Source of the DNA: Candidatus Merdivicinus intestinigallinarum
GTDB lineage: Bacteria; Bacillota; Clostridia; Oscillospirales; Ruminococcaceae
Reading direction: 5' to 3'
Length of the DNA stretch: 33,653 bases
NCBI GenBank assembly: GCA_018713335.1
Contig: DVOW01000023.1
Location: forward strand, 1-33,653
A program made the translations under genes and the position numbers. The notes beneath the pieces were generated by a model. It was not told the DNA's origin. It made no database searches and saw only the letters and a program-made list of their open reading frames with translations. This document shows, piece after piece, positions 14,759 through 21,940 of the stretch (the first letter of the stretch is position 1; each line of letters opens with the position of its first letter).

Positions 14759-16319
14759 TCAACAGGAAAAGAAGGTTTTGCTGCGGATCTCCCACTTGAA
14801 ACAGTGGTTCCCCCTGAAAAAGACCGGGTTCCGCAGCGAGCAGCTGTATGTAAAAGCCAACGACGACATCTCCCTGGACATCTACGAAGGGGAAACTCTG
14901 GGCCTGGTTGGCGAATCCGGCTGCGGCAAGTCCACCCTGGGACGGGTGCTGCTTCAGCTTTACCATCAGACCGAGGGCAAGACCATGTACTACGGCCGTT
15001 CCGTGGAATCCCTGGCCCCCAACTATGTGGCCAAGGCTTTGAAAAATCTGGAATCCGGCCGGGCCAAGCTCCGGGAACTGGAAGCAAAACGGGACCGGAT
15101 TATCAAAGAGTATGAATCCTTGGATGAAAAGGGCCGCCGGGCCAAGCATCATGAGAAAAAACAGGCGGAAAAGGAAGCCTACCATCAGATGCTGGATTTG
15201 GCCCAGCTCATCGGCGGTTTGCTGGCAGCGCCGGACTTAAAGCCGGTTTCTGAGGCTTACCAGCTTCAGTACCAGTCCGCCATCGACCTGCACAAGCTCA
15301 ATGAAGAGTGCCAGCAGCTGCAGATCCAGCAGAACGCGCTGATGACCAAGGCCAAAGAGAAAAAAGAGGCGGGGAAAAGCGACTCCGCCGAGCAGGCCAA
15401 GGCCCTGAAAATGGACGCTCAGATTCAGAAATACCAGAAAGACATCCTGGCCAAGGAAAAAGAGCTGGCCGAGCGCCACGCCAAGGTGGACGCCCTGCGG
15501 GAACAGCACAAGAACGATCCCGGCTTTGATGAATACGAGCAGTACCGGGACAACGGCATCGACCTGGCCAAGCTGGAATACAAGGAAATGCGCCAGCTGC
15601 GCAAAGATCTGCAGCTGATTTTCCAGGACCCCTATTCCTCCCTGAACCCCCGCATGACCGTGGGCCAGATTATCGGCGAGGGCCTTCTGGCGCACAACTT
15701 CTTCGCCAAAAACGACGATGGCATGATGGATTATATCATGAAGACCATGGAGGACTGCGGCCTTGCGTCCTACATGATCCACCGGTACCCCCATCAGTTC
15801 TCCGGCGGCCAGCGCCAGCGCATCGGCATCGCCCGTTCTCTGGCTGTAAAGCCCAAATTCGTGGTCTGCGACGAGGCGGTTTCGGCTCTGGACGTGTCCA
15901 TTCAGTCCCAGGTCATCAACCTGCTCCAGGATTTGAAGGAAAAGGAAAACCTGACCTACCTGTTTATCACCCACGACCTGAGCGTTGTCAAATATATCAG
16001 CGACCGCATCGCCGTTATGTACCTGGGCAACGTAGTGGAGCTGGCGGATTCCCAAAAGCTCTTTGAGCATCCGCTGCACCCCTACACCGAGGCTTTGCTG
16101 CTGGCCATCCCCACTACGGACCTGGAGCGCCGCAAGCAGATCGTCCCTCTGGAGGGCGACATCCCCAGCCCGGTGAAGCCGCCTAAAGGCTGCAAATTCC
16201 ACACCCGGTGCAAATACGCCACCGATATCTGCCGGGAAGTCACCCCGGACTTTGTGGAAGCGGAGCCCGGCCATTTCGTGGCCTGCCACCACATGCTGGA
16301 CCATACCGTAATCGAGTAA
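14748..16319 (+). CDS. Peptide ABC ATPase, DppF/OppF type, with coiled-coil insertion
   Basis: A 523-residue ATP-binding subunit, about 190 residues longer than a standard DppF. Walker A GESGCGKS is at 55-62, but the Q-loop DLQLIFQDPYSSLNPRM only appears at 287-303. The interval (about 95-278) is a charged Lys/Glu/Gln/Leu-rich segment with heptad-like spacing, read as two or more coiled-coil helices with a short hydrophobic stretch LAQLIGGLL (151-159). The signature FSGGQRQR (351-358), Walker B FVVCDE (371-376), His409 and four C-terminal cysteines (482, 488, 495, 513) are intact, so ATPase activity is expected. The insert sits in the beta-subdomain side of the fold, pointing away from the ATP site in known structures. 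Function of the insert unknown. Confidence 0.93.
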   Translation: MQNNQQEKKVLLRISHLKQWFPLKKTGFRSEQLYVKANDDISLDIYEGETLGLVGESGCGKSTLGRVLLQLYHQTEGKTMYYGRSVESLAPNYVAKALKNLESGRAKLRELEAKRDRIIKEYESLDEKGRRAKHHEKKQAEKEAYHQMLDLAQLIGGLLAAPDLKPVSEAYQLQYQSAIDLHKLNEECQQLQIQQNALMTKAKEKKEAGKSDSAEQAKALKMDAQIQKYQKDILAKEKELAERHAKVDALREQHKNDPGFDEYEQYRDNGIDLAKLEYKEMRQLRKDLQLIFQDPYSSLNPRMTVGQIIGEGLLAHNFFAKNDDGMMDYIMKTMEDCGLASYMIHRYPHQFSGGQRQRIGIARSLAVKPKFVVCDEAVSALDVSIQSQVINLLQDLKEKENLTYLFITHDLSVVKYISDRIAVMYLGNVVELADSQKLFEHPLHPYTEALLLAIPTTDLERRKQIVPLEGDIPSPVKPPKGCKFHTRCKYATDICREVTPDFVEAEPGHFVACHHMLDHTVIE

Positions 16320-16346
16320 CACCGTCTTGTTAGCAGGAGGGCTGAT

Positions 16347-16550
16347 ATGCTGAAATTCTTCAGTAAGAAACTGGACCGCAATCTTCGGGTAGAGGACACG
16401 GAGAAGGAATTCCGCAGCCGCATCAAGGATACGCCCCTGGAAAAGAAGGACCTTCCGGCCATGATTATCGCGGCCTTCCTGGTGCTGTTTCCGGCTATTC
16501 TTCTGGCATTCGGCGCCATTGTCCTGCTGATGTTCCTCTTTTTCCGGTAA
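16347..16550 (+). CDS. Small single-helix membrane protein at the end of the transporter operon
   Basis: A 67-residue protein: a charged N-terminal half (residues 1-37, rich in Lys/Arg/Glu) and one or two tightly packed hydrophobic segments at about 38-66 (AMIIAAFLVLFPAILLAFGA and following). AGGAGG lies 6 nt before the ATG at 16347. It starts 27 bp after the ATPase and ends 3 bp before a strong terminator, so it belongs to the operon. No family recognised. It could be a small accessory subunit, for example a partner for the coiled coil; that is inference only. Confidence 0.75.
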   Translation: MLKFFSKKLDRNLRVEDTEKEFRSRIKDTPLEKKDLPAMIIAAFLVLFPAILLAFGAIVLLMFLFFR

Positions 16551-16553
16551 ATA

Positions 16554-16596
16554 AAAAAGCGTTTTCCATGGTTTTACGGCCTGGAAAACGCTTTTT
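16554..16596. terminator. Strong bidirectional terminator of the peptide-transporter operon
   Basis: AAAAAGCGTTTTCCA (16554-16568) and its exact complement (16582-16596) form a 15-bp perfect stem with a 13-nt loop. The arms end in A5/T5, so U-tracts appear on both strands. It serves the transporter operon and the convergent XRE gene. Confidence 0.9.
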
Positions 16597-16651
16597 GCTT
16601 GTTGAAATCAGGAAATAGTTCGGACGCCTGCTGGAAGGGCGGCGTTTGCGC

Positions 16652-17056
16652 TTACCTTTCGGGCTTTGAAAGCTGCGCGGCGGCCAGGCAGGCAAGGCCG
16701 ATGCCCAGCATGCTGACGGCGGCGCCGGTTTCCGCTTCATGCAAAGCGGAAAGCACCGCAACCGCAACGCCCATGGCCAGGGCGACGCCTTTTAAGGCGA
16801 GGTTCACGATTTGGGCGGCGGTGTTATGATTGGGCTTTTCCTTTGCCTCTGCTTTTCCCTGCATCAGTTCGTCTACAGATACCTGGAAAATTTCGGCAAG
16901 CCTTGGAAGGGAACCGGCATCCGGAAGGGAGAGGTTCCGTTCCCATTTGGACACGGCTTTGTCCGTGACCCCCATTTTTTCGGCCAGCTCAAGCTGGGTC
17001 ATCCCTTTTTCCTTGCGCAGGTCCGCAAGCCTTTTTCCAAAGGTTTCTCTTTCCAT
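16652..17056 (-). CDS. XRE-family regulator with C-terminal membrane helices
   Basis: A 134-residue protein. Residues 5-65 are a Cro/CI-type helix-turn-helix (MTQLELAEKMGVTDKAVSKWERNLSLPD). A charged linker follows (67-77), then two hydrophobic segments at about 80-103 and 109-128, so the DNA-binding domain appears tethered to the membrane. The ATG at 17056 is chosen over upstream extensions because AAAGGAG lies about 10 nt before it and the HTH begins soon after. It is convergent with the transporter operon and shares its terminator. A near-palindrome overlapping its -35 suggests autoregulation. Other targets unknown. Confidence 0.88.
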   Translation of the reverse strand: MERETFGKRLADLRKEKGMTQLELAEKMGVTDKAVSKWERNLSLPDAGSLPRLAEIFQVSVDELMQGKAEAKEKPNHNTAAQIVNLALKGVALAMGVAVAVLSALHEAETGAAVSMLGIGLACLAAAQLSKPER

Positions 17057-17087
17057 GGTCCTTTCACTCCTTTGACTGGATGATCTT

Positions 17088-17116
17088 AGGATAGCACACC
17101 GGCCGTTACTGCGCAA
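17088..17116 (-). promoter_or_regulatory. Promoter of the membrane-anchored XRE gene
   Basis: On the minus strand TTGCGC (17116-17111) and TATCCT (17093-17088) are separated by 17 bp, with an extended TGC before the -10. Each hexamer matches 4/6. Moderate strength expected. Confidence 0.45.
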
Positions 17117-17129
17117 CCGACTGTCAGTT
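17115..17129. promoter_or_regulatory. Candidate XRE operator (15-bp near-palindrome)
   Basis: AACCGACTGTCAGTT is symmetric as AAC-n-GAC-n-GTC-n-GTT. It overlaps the end of the -35 hexamer of the XRE promoter, a typical place for an autorepressor site. Confidence 0.4.
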
Positions 17130-17188
17130 TCTTTTGCTCGACCCGCAGTTTACCGGCGGTTTTGAGACCAGGAAAGCGGGATAAAAAT

Positions 17189-17236
17189 AAAATCCCCCTG
17201 ATCCGGCGGAGGATTCCGCAAGACAAGGGGGATTTT
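17189..17236 (-). terminator. rpmB: Terminator of rpmB
   Basis: AAAATCCCCCT (17189-17199) pairs with AGGGGGATTTT (17226-17236), with an inner GCGGA/TCCGC stem in the loop. On the minus strand it is followed by a T-rich tract (TTTTATTTTTAT). It lies about 35 bp past the rpmB stop. Confidence 0.85.
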
Positions 17237-17271
17237 TGCGCCGGCGGGCCGGCGGTCGCTGCATAGAAAAG

Positions 17272-17460
17272 TTAGATCGCTCTGGTTACCTTGTTGGAAC
17301 GCAGGCAGCGGGTGCAGGCGTAAACGCGGCAAGGTTTGCCGTCAACAATTGCCTTGACACGCACCACGTTGGGCTTCCAGGTCCGGTTGGAACGTCTATG
17401 AGAGTGGGAAACCTTGATTCCGAACGATACACCTTTTCCGCAGAAATCACATTTGGCCAT
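17272..17460 (-). CDS. rpmB: 50S ribosomal protein L28, zinc-binding form
   Basis: A 62-residue L28 of the large ribosomal subunit, of normal length. The N-terminus MAKCDFCGKG and the C-terminal CTRCLRSNKV give paired CxxC motifs (Cys4/Cys7 and Cys49/Cys52) that bind zinc; Cys-less L28 variants are used by zinc-starved cells. AAAGGAGG is 9 nt from the ATG. Monocistronic, with its own extended -10 promoter and terminator, and divergent from the M50 protease gene. Confidence 0.97.
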   Translation of the reverse strand: MAKCDFCGKGVSFGIKVSHSHRRSNRTWKPNVVRVKAIVDGKPCRVYACTRCLRSNKVTRAI

Positions 17461-17496
17461 AATTCTGCACCTCCTTTGGGCTTACATAACATTAAT

Positions 17497-17525
17497 ATTT
17501 TAGCAGACTTCGCAGGAAAAAGCAA
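17497..17525 (-). promoter_or_regulatory. rpmB: rpmB promoter
   Basis: TTGCTT (17525-17520), a 17-bp spacer and TAAAAT (17502-17497), with an extended TGC before the -10. It lies about 37 bp upstream of the ATG. Confidence 0.7.
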
Positions 17526-17584
17526 GCCTTTTTTCAAAGAAAATCAAAAAGTCATGAATTTTCTCGAAATTCACCGGCAACGCC

Positions 17585-17613
17585 TTGTAATTTCCCGGCA
17601 AAAACGATATAAT
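17585..17613 (+). promoter_or_regulatory. Promoter of the M50 protease-scpAB operon
   Basis: TTGTAA (17585-17590), a 17-bp spacer and a perfect TATAAT (17608-17613). It is the first promoter of the co-directional run that follows. Confidence 0.7.
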
Positions 17614-17647
17614 AAAACTACATATCTTGTTGGGAAAGGGAATCGCC

Positions 17648-18319
17648 ATGTCGAACCAAATGATTTATCTGATGTACAGTACCGTGGTCAAGCTCATCGT
17701 CCTGCTGACCGCCCTGCCGCTGCACGAATGCGCCCACGCCTGGGTGGCCGACAAGCTGGGGGACCACACCGCCCGGTATCAGGGGCGGCTGACTTTGAAC
17801 CCTCTGCGGCACCTGGACCCTATGGGGGCCATCCTGATGCTGGTGGCGGGCTTCGGCTGGGCGAAGCCGGTGCCCATTAACCCCCGGAATTTTAAAAACC
17901 CCAAGCAGGGGATGGCTTTATCCGCTTTGGCCGGACCTTTGTCCAACCTGCTTCTGGCTTTTGTCAGCGCCATCCTTTATAAAGTGTTCGCCTACGCCGG
18001 AATCGCGGCGGACGGCATGTGGCTCCTCACCAGCTTGGCGGATATTTTCTACCTGATGATGAGCTTAAACGTGGGCCTGGCGGTCTTTAATCTGCTGCCT
18101 ATCCCGCCTTTGGACGGTTCCCGGCTGTTTACGGTGTTCCTTCCGCCCCGGCAGTATTTCCAGATCATGCAGTATGAACGGTACATCCAGCTGGCCCTTT
18201 TCGCGGCCATTTTCCTGGGGCTCTTAAACGGCCCCTTAAACTGGATTGAAAGCGTTGTCTACCGTGGCTTTGATTTCCTGACGGGCTTTGTGGATGTGAT
18301 CGCCCGGGCGCTTTTATGA
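17648..18319 (+). CDS. M50-family site-2-type membrane metalloprotease
   Basis: A 223-residue integral membrane zinc protease of the short M50 (YwhC/rhomboid-unrelated S2P-like) group. HECAH (residues 26-30) supplies two zinc-binding His and the catalytic Glu. NLLPIPPLDGSR (about 150-161) supplies the third ligand Asp in the typical NxxPxxPLDG form. About four to five membrane helices are visible. The ATG at 17648 is preferred over the TTG at 17627 because GGGAAAGGG precedes it by 7 nt. It overlaps scpA by 4 bp (ATGA), a linkage common in Firmicutes. Substrate unknown. Confidence 0.92.
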   Translation: MSNQMIYLMYSTVVKLIVLLTALPLHECAHAWVADKLGDHTARYQGRLTLNPLRHLDPMGAILMLVAGFGWAKPVPINPRNFKNPKQGMALSALAGPLSNLLLAFVSAILYKVFAYAGIAADGMWLLTSLADIFYLMMSLNVGLAVFNLLPIPPLDGSRLFTVFLPPRQYFQIMQYERYIQLALFAAIFLGLLNGPLNWIESVVYRGFDFLTGFVDVIARALL

Positions 18320-19050
18320 TGGAAGGGGAAAAAGGGGGCCTGCAATTCCGTTTGGGGGAATTTGAAGGCCCTTTGGAGCTGCTGCTGTTTTTGATTTCCA
18401 AGCACAAGCTGGATATCCGGGACATTGAGATTTCCGTGCTGTTGGAGCAGTATCTGGACTATATCGGCCAGATGCAGTCCGCGGACTTGGAAGTGGCGTC
18501 GGAATTTTTGGAAATGGCCGCAAGGCTTGTGTATATCAAGACCGTTTCCCTTCTGCCCAAACCGGAGGAAGGGGAGAAGCTGAAAGAAGAGCTCCAGGGG
18601 CAGCTGTTGGAATACAGCCTCTGCCGCCAGGTAGCTGGGGAGCTTTCCGGGATGTACCTGGGGAACCGGGTGCTGGTGCGTTCTCCCGCCCAGATGCAGA
18701 TTTCCCTGTCCTACCAGGGGATCCACAGCCCGGCGGAGCTTTTGGCGGCTTACCGGCAGGCCGCCGGGAAGGCCATGCGCCGTCTGCCGCCGCCTGCCGC
18801 CGCTTTTTCCGGCATTGTCAGCAGGCGGTTTGTTTCGGTGACGTCCAAGATCGTGTTCATCCTGAAAAAACTCTACCGGACAGGCCAGGTGGGATATGAG
18901 GAATTTTTCAAAGCCTCGGACCGCAGTGAATTAGTGGCCACTTTTTTGGCCATGCTGGAATTGATGAAGTCCCGGCGGATCACGGTCAGCGAGGATAATA
19001 CCATCGTTTATTTCAACAGGCGGGAACAGGCCGCCGGGGAGGAGGCTTAA
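18316..19050 (+). CDS. scpA: Segregation and condensation protein A
   Basis: A 244-residue kleisin that bridges SMC heads and binds ScpB in chromosome condensation. FRLGEFEGPLELLLFLISKHKLDI near the N-terminus is the diagnostic ScpA signature. The C-terminal winged helix that contacts the SMC head is near 190-240 (EEFFKASDRSELVATFLAMLE). The start overlaps the upstream stop (ATGA), so it is translationally coupled. scpB begins 1 bp after its stop. Confidence 0.96.
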   Translation: MMEGEKGGLQFRLGEFEGPLELLLFLISKHKLDIRDIEISVLLEQYLDYIGQMQSADLEVASEFLEMAARLVYIKTVSLLPKPEEGEKLKEELQGQLLEYSLCRQVAGELSGMYLGNRVLVRSPAQMQISLSYQGIHSPAELLAAYRQAAGKAMRRLPPPAAAFSGIVSRRFVSVTSKIVFILKKLYRTGQVGYEEFFKASDRSELVATFLAMLELMKSRRITVSEDNTIVYFNRREQAAGEEA

Positions 19051-19051
19051 T

Positions 19052-19600
19052 ATGGCGCAGAAGGAAAGTATCATGGGGCTGTTGGAAGCGGCCCTGTTCG
19101 CCTGCGGCGACCCCATTGAGATTCCCCGGCTGGCGGCAGGGCTTTCCCTGGAAACGGCGGCTGTCCGGGAACAGCTGGAAATTTACGCCCAGAAGCTCCA
19201 GAAAAGCGACCGGGGCCTGGAGCTTCTGGTTTTAGGGGATTCGGTGCAGCTTTGCAGCAAGCGGTGCTATGAGGACCGGGTGGCGGCAGTGCTGGGTTCC
19301 CGGAAAAATACGCCCTTGTCCGGGGCGGCCATGGAGGTCCTGGCCATCATCGCCTACAACCAACCCGTCACCAAGGGCTTTGTGGAGCAGGTCCGGGGCG
19401 TGGAAAGCGGCCAGGTGGTCAACAACCTGGTGGAAAAAGAGCTGGTGGAGGAGGCCGGGCGGCTGGATGTGCCGGGCCGGCCCATTACCTACCGCACCAC
19501 CACCAATTTCCTCCGGTGCTTTGGCATCACGTCTTTGGCGGAGCTGCCGCCTTTGCCGGGCAATTCCGGCGCGGACACGCCGGAAGAACCGACAGAGTGA
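19052..19600 (+). CDS. scpB: Segregation and condensation protein B
   Basis: A 182-residue ScpB with tandem winged helices. LLEAALFACGDPI at the start and LSGAAMEVLAIIAYNQPVTK (89-108) followed by the RGVESG motif are diagnostic. It dimerises and stabilises ScpA on SMC. GAGGAGG overlaps the end of scpA. Length is typical. The tail (167-182) is short and acidic. Confidence 0.96.
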   Translation: MAQKESIMGLLEAALFACGDPIEIPRLAAGLSLETAAVREQLEIYAQKLQKSDRGLELLVLGDSVQLCSKRCYEDRVAAVLGSRKNTPLSGAAMEVLAIIAYNQPVTKGFVEQVRGVESGQVVNNLVEKELVEEAGRLDVPGRPITYRTTTNFLRCFGITSLAELPPLPGNSGADTPEEPTE

Positions 19601-19609
19601 GGTGGCAGC

Positions 19610-20290
19610 ATGGGGTGGATCATCACAGCCTGTATTCTGCTGTTTTTTGTCCTGCTGTTTTCCCTGAGCATTGCCGCCGACGTCCGCTATGACGGGGATT
19701 TTTCCCTGGATGTGGGGATTTTGGGCTGGCGGTACCCGGTCTGGCCCCAAGAGGAAAAAACGGAAGAAAAGGCCCCTGCCAAGAAAGCCGCCTCTGGGAA
19801 GCCTGGCCGGAAAAAGCGGAAAAAAGCGCCCCCTCCCCCGGAAAAAAAGCCGGAGGACGGGGACCTGAAAGGGACCGTGGGGACGGTTTTGGATCTGTTC
19901 AAAGCATTGTTCCCGCCCTTGGGGAAGCTTTTAAAGAAAATCCGCATGACCCGGCTGGAAGCGTATATCCTGGTGGGCGGGGAGGACGCCGCACAGATTG
20001 CGGAGGATTACGGCAAGATCTGCGCTGTCTTCTACAGCAGCTACGCGGCTTTGCAGAATATCATGAAAATCAAGGCCCGGCGGGTGGACATCTCCTGCGA
20101 TTTCCTCCTGCCAAAGACCCGGGAGGATATTTCCTTTACCTTAAAACTGCGGCTGGGGAGCATCCTTTGGGCGGCCCTTTGTATGGGCGGGCGTTTTTTG
20201 GTTTATACTATCCGCAGAGGGCGGGAGGAACTGCCTTCCGCAGAAATCAAAAATCCGCCGGAGGCGACCCCTTCCGGCATCCGAAAATAA
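19610..20290 (+). CDS. DUF2953 domain-containing membrane protein
   Basis: A 226-residue protein with one N-terminal membrane helix (residues 3-22), a basic Lys/Pro-rich linker (about 48-85) and a conserved alpha/beta segment containing YGKICAVFYSSYAAL and a late ISFTLKLRLGSI. This matches the DUF2953 family often found between scpB and gerW/ytfJ in Clostridia and Bacilli. Function unknown; the location suggests a role in sporulation. The start follows GAGGTGG by about 5 nt. Confidence 0.8.
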   Translation: MGWIITACILLFFVLLFSLSIAADVRYDGDFSLDVGILGWRYPVWPQEEKTEEKAPAKKAASGKPGRKKRKKAPPPPEKKPEDGDLKGTVGTVLDLFKALFPPLGKLLKKIRMTRLEAYILVGGEDAAQIAEDYGKICAVFYSSYAALQNIMKIKARRVDISCDFLLPKTREDISFTLKLRLGSILWAALCMGGRFLVYTIRRGREELPSAEIKNPPEATPSGIRK

Positions 20291-20303
20291 GGAGGAATTT
20301 CAA

Positions 20304-20717
20304 ATGGCTGAACAGCATCCCATTGAGGGCGTCATGTCCACAACCATGCAGAAAATCAAGGAAATGGTGGACGTGAACACCATTATCGGCGACCCGGTGA
20401 CCACCCCGGACGGCACCACCATCATCCCGGTTTCCAAGGTGACCTTCGGCTTCGCCTCCGGCGGCTCCGACCTGCCCACCAGCAGCCCCAAGCAGACCTT
20501 CGGCGGCGGCGGTGGAGCCGGCGTCACCATCCAGCCTCTGGCCTTCCTGGTGGTGCATCAGGGGGATGTGAAGCTCCTGCAGATTGCCACCTCGTCCAAT
20601 ACCGCTGATAAGATCGTCAATTCTGTCCCCGACGTTATCGACAAGATTTCCGACGCCATTGCCAAGGGGAAGGGATCCTCCGCCAAGAAACCGGCTGCGG
20701 AACACCCCCAGGCATGA
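20304..20717 (+). CDS. gerW: Spore germination protein GerW (YtfJ family)
   Basis: A 137-residue protein of the GerW/YtfJ family, needed for proper spore germination in Bacillus. MKEMVDVNTIIGDPVTTPDGTTIIPVSKVTFGF-type sequence in residues 19-50 and the Gly-rich FGGGGGAGVTIQPLAFLV stretch are characteristic. GGAGG precedes the ATG by about 8 nt. It lies between DUF2953 and a D,D-carboxypeptidase, the usual sporulation neighbourhood, and is good evidence that the organism forms spores or descends from spore formers. Confidence 0.93.
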   Translation: MAEQHPIEGVMSTTMQKIKEMVDVNTIIGDPVTTPDGTTIIPVSKVTFGFASGGSDLPTSSPKQTFGGGGGAGVTIQPLAFLVVHQGDVKLLQIATSSNTADKIVNSVPDVIDKISDAIAKGKGSSAKKPAAEHPQA

Positions 20718-20747
20718 ATTTCCGGCCGCCTGCATAGCCTGTTGTGA

Positions 20748-20761
20748 CCGCCTTTTGGCGG
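20748..20761 (+). other. Small stem-loop between gerW and the carboxypeptidase
   Basis: CCGCC-TTTT-GGCGG (20748-20761) is a perfect 5-bp stem with a 4-nt loop and no U-tract. A weak element; a minor effect on mRNA stability is possible. Confidence 0.3.
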
Positions 20762-20788
20762 AATCCAACGGGATGCAGGTGGTTTTCC

Positions 20789-21925
20789 ATGAAAAAAAGG
20801 CTGTTTTCTCTGCTTTTGGCCCTGGCCGTATTGCTGGGGGTCCCTTTCCCGGTCCATGGGGAAGGGGCGGGGATGCCGGAGGTTTCGGCCAAAGCCGCCG
20901 TGGTCATGGACGCTTTGACCGGCCGGGTGATTTTTGGGAAAAATCCGGCGGAACGGCTCCCTATGGCCAGCACCACCAAAATCATGACGGCCCTGCTGAC
21001 CCTGGAACAGCCGGGGCTGGACGTGATGTTTGAGGCGGATGAGAACGCCATCCAGGTGGAAGGCTCCTCCATGGGCCTTCGGGTGGGGGACATGGTTTCC
21101 CTGCGGACCCTGGCGGCGGGGATGCTGCTGCCTTCGGGCAACGACGCCGCCAACGCCGCAGCTGTCCGCGTGGCCGGGAGTATCCCGGAATTTGTCATGA
21201 TGATGAACCGCCGGGCGGCCCAGCTGGGGCTTTCCGACACCAATTTTGAAACCCCTTCCGGCCTGGACGGCCAGAACCATTACACCACCGCGAAAGATTT
21301 GGCTTTGCTTGCCCGGGCGGCCCTGCAAAACCAGGATTTCCGGGCCATCTGCTCCCAAAGCGCCATGAAGGTGAGTTTCGGCAATCCCCCGGCGGACCGG
21401 TGGCTCACAAACCACAACCGGCTTTTAAAGGAATATGAAGGCTGTATCGGGGTGAAAACCGGCTTTACCAAAAAAGCCGGGCGTTGCCTGGTTTCAGCGG
21501 CGGAACGGGACGGGCTGACCCTGATCTGCGTCACCTTAAACGCCCCGGACGACTGGGCCGACCACAAAGCCCTCCTGGACGCCGCATTCGCGGCCCTTTC
21601 CCCGGCCGAGGAGCCGGAAATCCCCCAAACCGTCCCGGTGGCAGGAGGGACCGCCGAAACGGTTCCCCTAAAGCTTGGCGGGGAAGGAACGCTCTTTTTG
21701 ACGGAGGAGGAATCCTCTCTGCTGGAAACGAAAATCCTCCTGCCAAAATTCCTGTACGCGCCTGTGACGGCGGGGCAGGAGGCCGGGGAAATCCGGTACC
21801 TTTTGGATGGGGAACCCATTTACACCCGGCCCCTTCTGGCGGCGGAGAATGTGGACATTTTGGAAAAAGAGCCGGGCTTTTGGGAACGCGTGGCCCAGTG
21901 GTGGAAAAATTTATTTGACAGATGA
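20789..21925 (+). CDS. dacF: D-alanyl-D-alanine carboxypeptidase (PBP5/DacF type)
   Basis: A 378-residue serine peptidase S11 that trims the terminal D-Ala from peptidoglycan stem peptides. Signal peptide at 1-24 (VPFPVHG), active-site Ser61-Thr-Thr-Lys64, Ser116-Gly-Asn118 and Lys223-Thr-Gly225 are all present. The C-terminus FWERVAQWWKNLF is an amphipathic membrane anchor. The ATG at 20789 is chosen because AGGTGG lies 6 nt upstream and the signal peptide starts there; an earlier start would bury it. Next to gerW, which suggests a spore cortex or forespore role as for DacF; the exact paralogue is inferred. Confidence 0.92.
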   Translation: MKKRLFSLLLALAVLLGVPFPVHGEGAGMPEVSAKAAVVMDALTGRVIFGKNPAERLPMASTTKIMTALLTLEQPGLDVMFEADENAIQVEGSSMGLRVGDMVSLRTLAAGMLLPSGNDAANAAAVRVAGSIPEFVMMMNRRAAQLGLSDTNFETPSGLDGQNHYTTAKDLALLARAALQNQDFRAICSQSAMKVSFGNPPADRWLTNHNRLLKEYEGCIGVKTGFTKKAGRCLVSAAERDGLTLICVTLNAPDDWADHKALLDAAFAALSPAEEPEIPQTVPVAGGTAETVPLKLGGEGTLFLTEEESSLLETKILLPKFLYAPVTAGQEAGEIRYLLDGEPIYTRPLLAAENVDILEKEPGFWERVAQWWKNLFDR

Positions 21926-21940
21926 AAATGAGGTGAGGAT

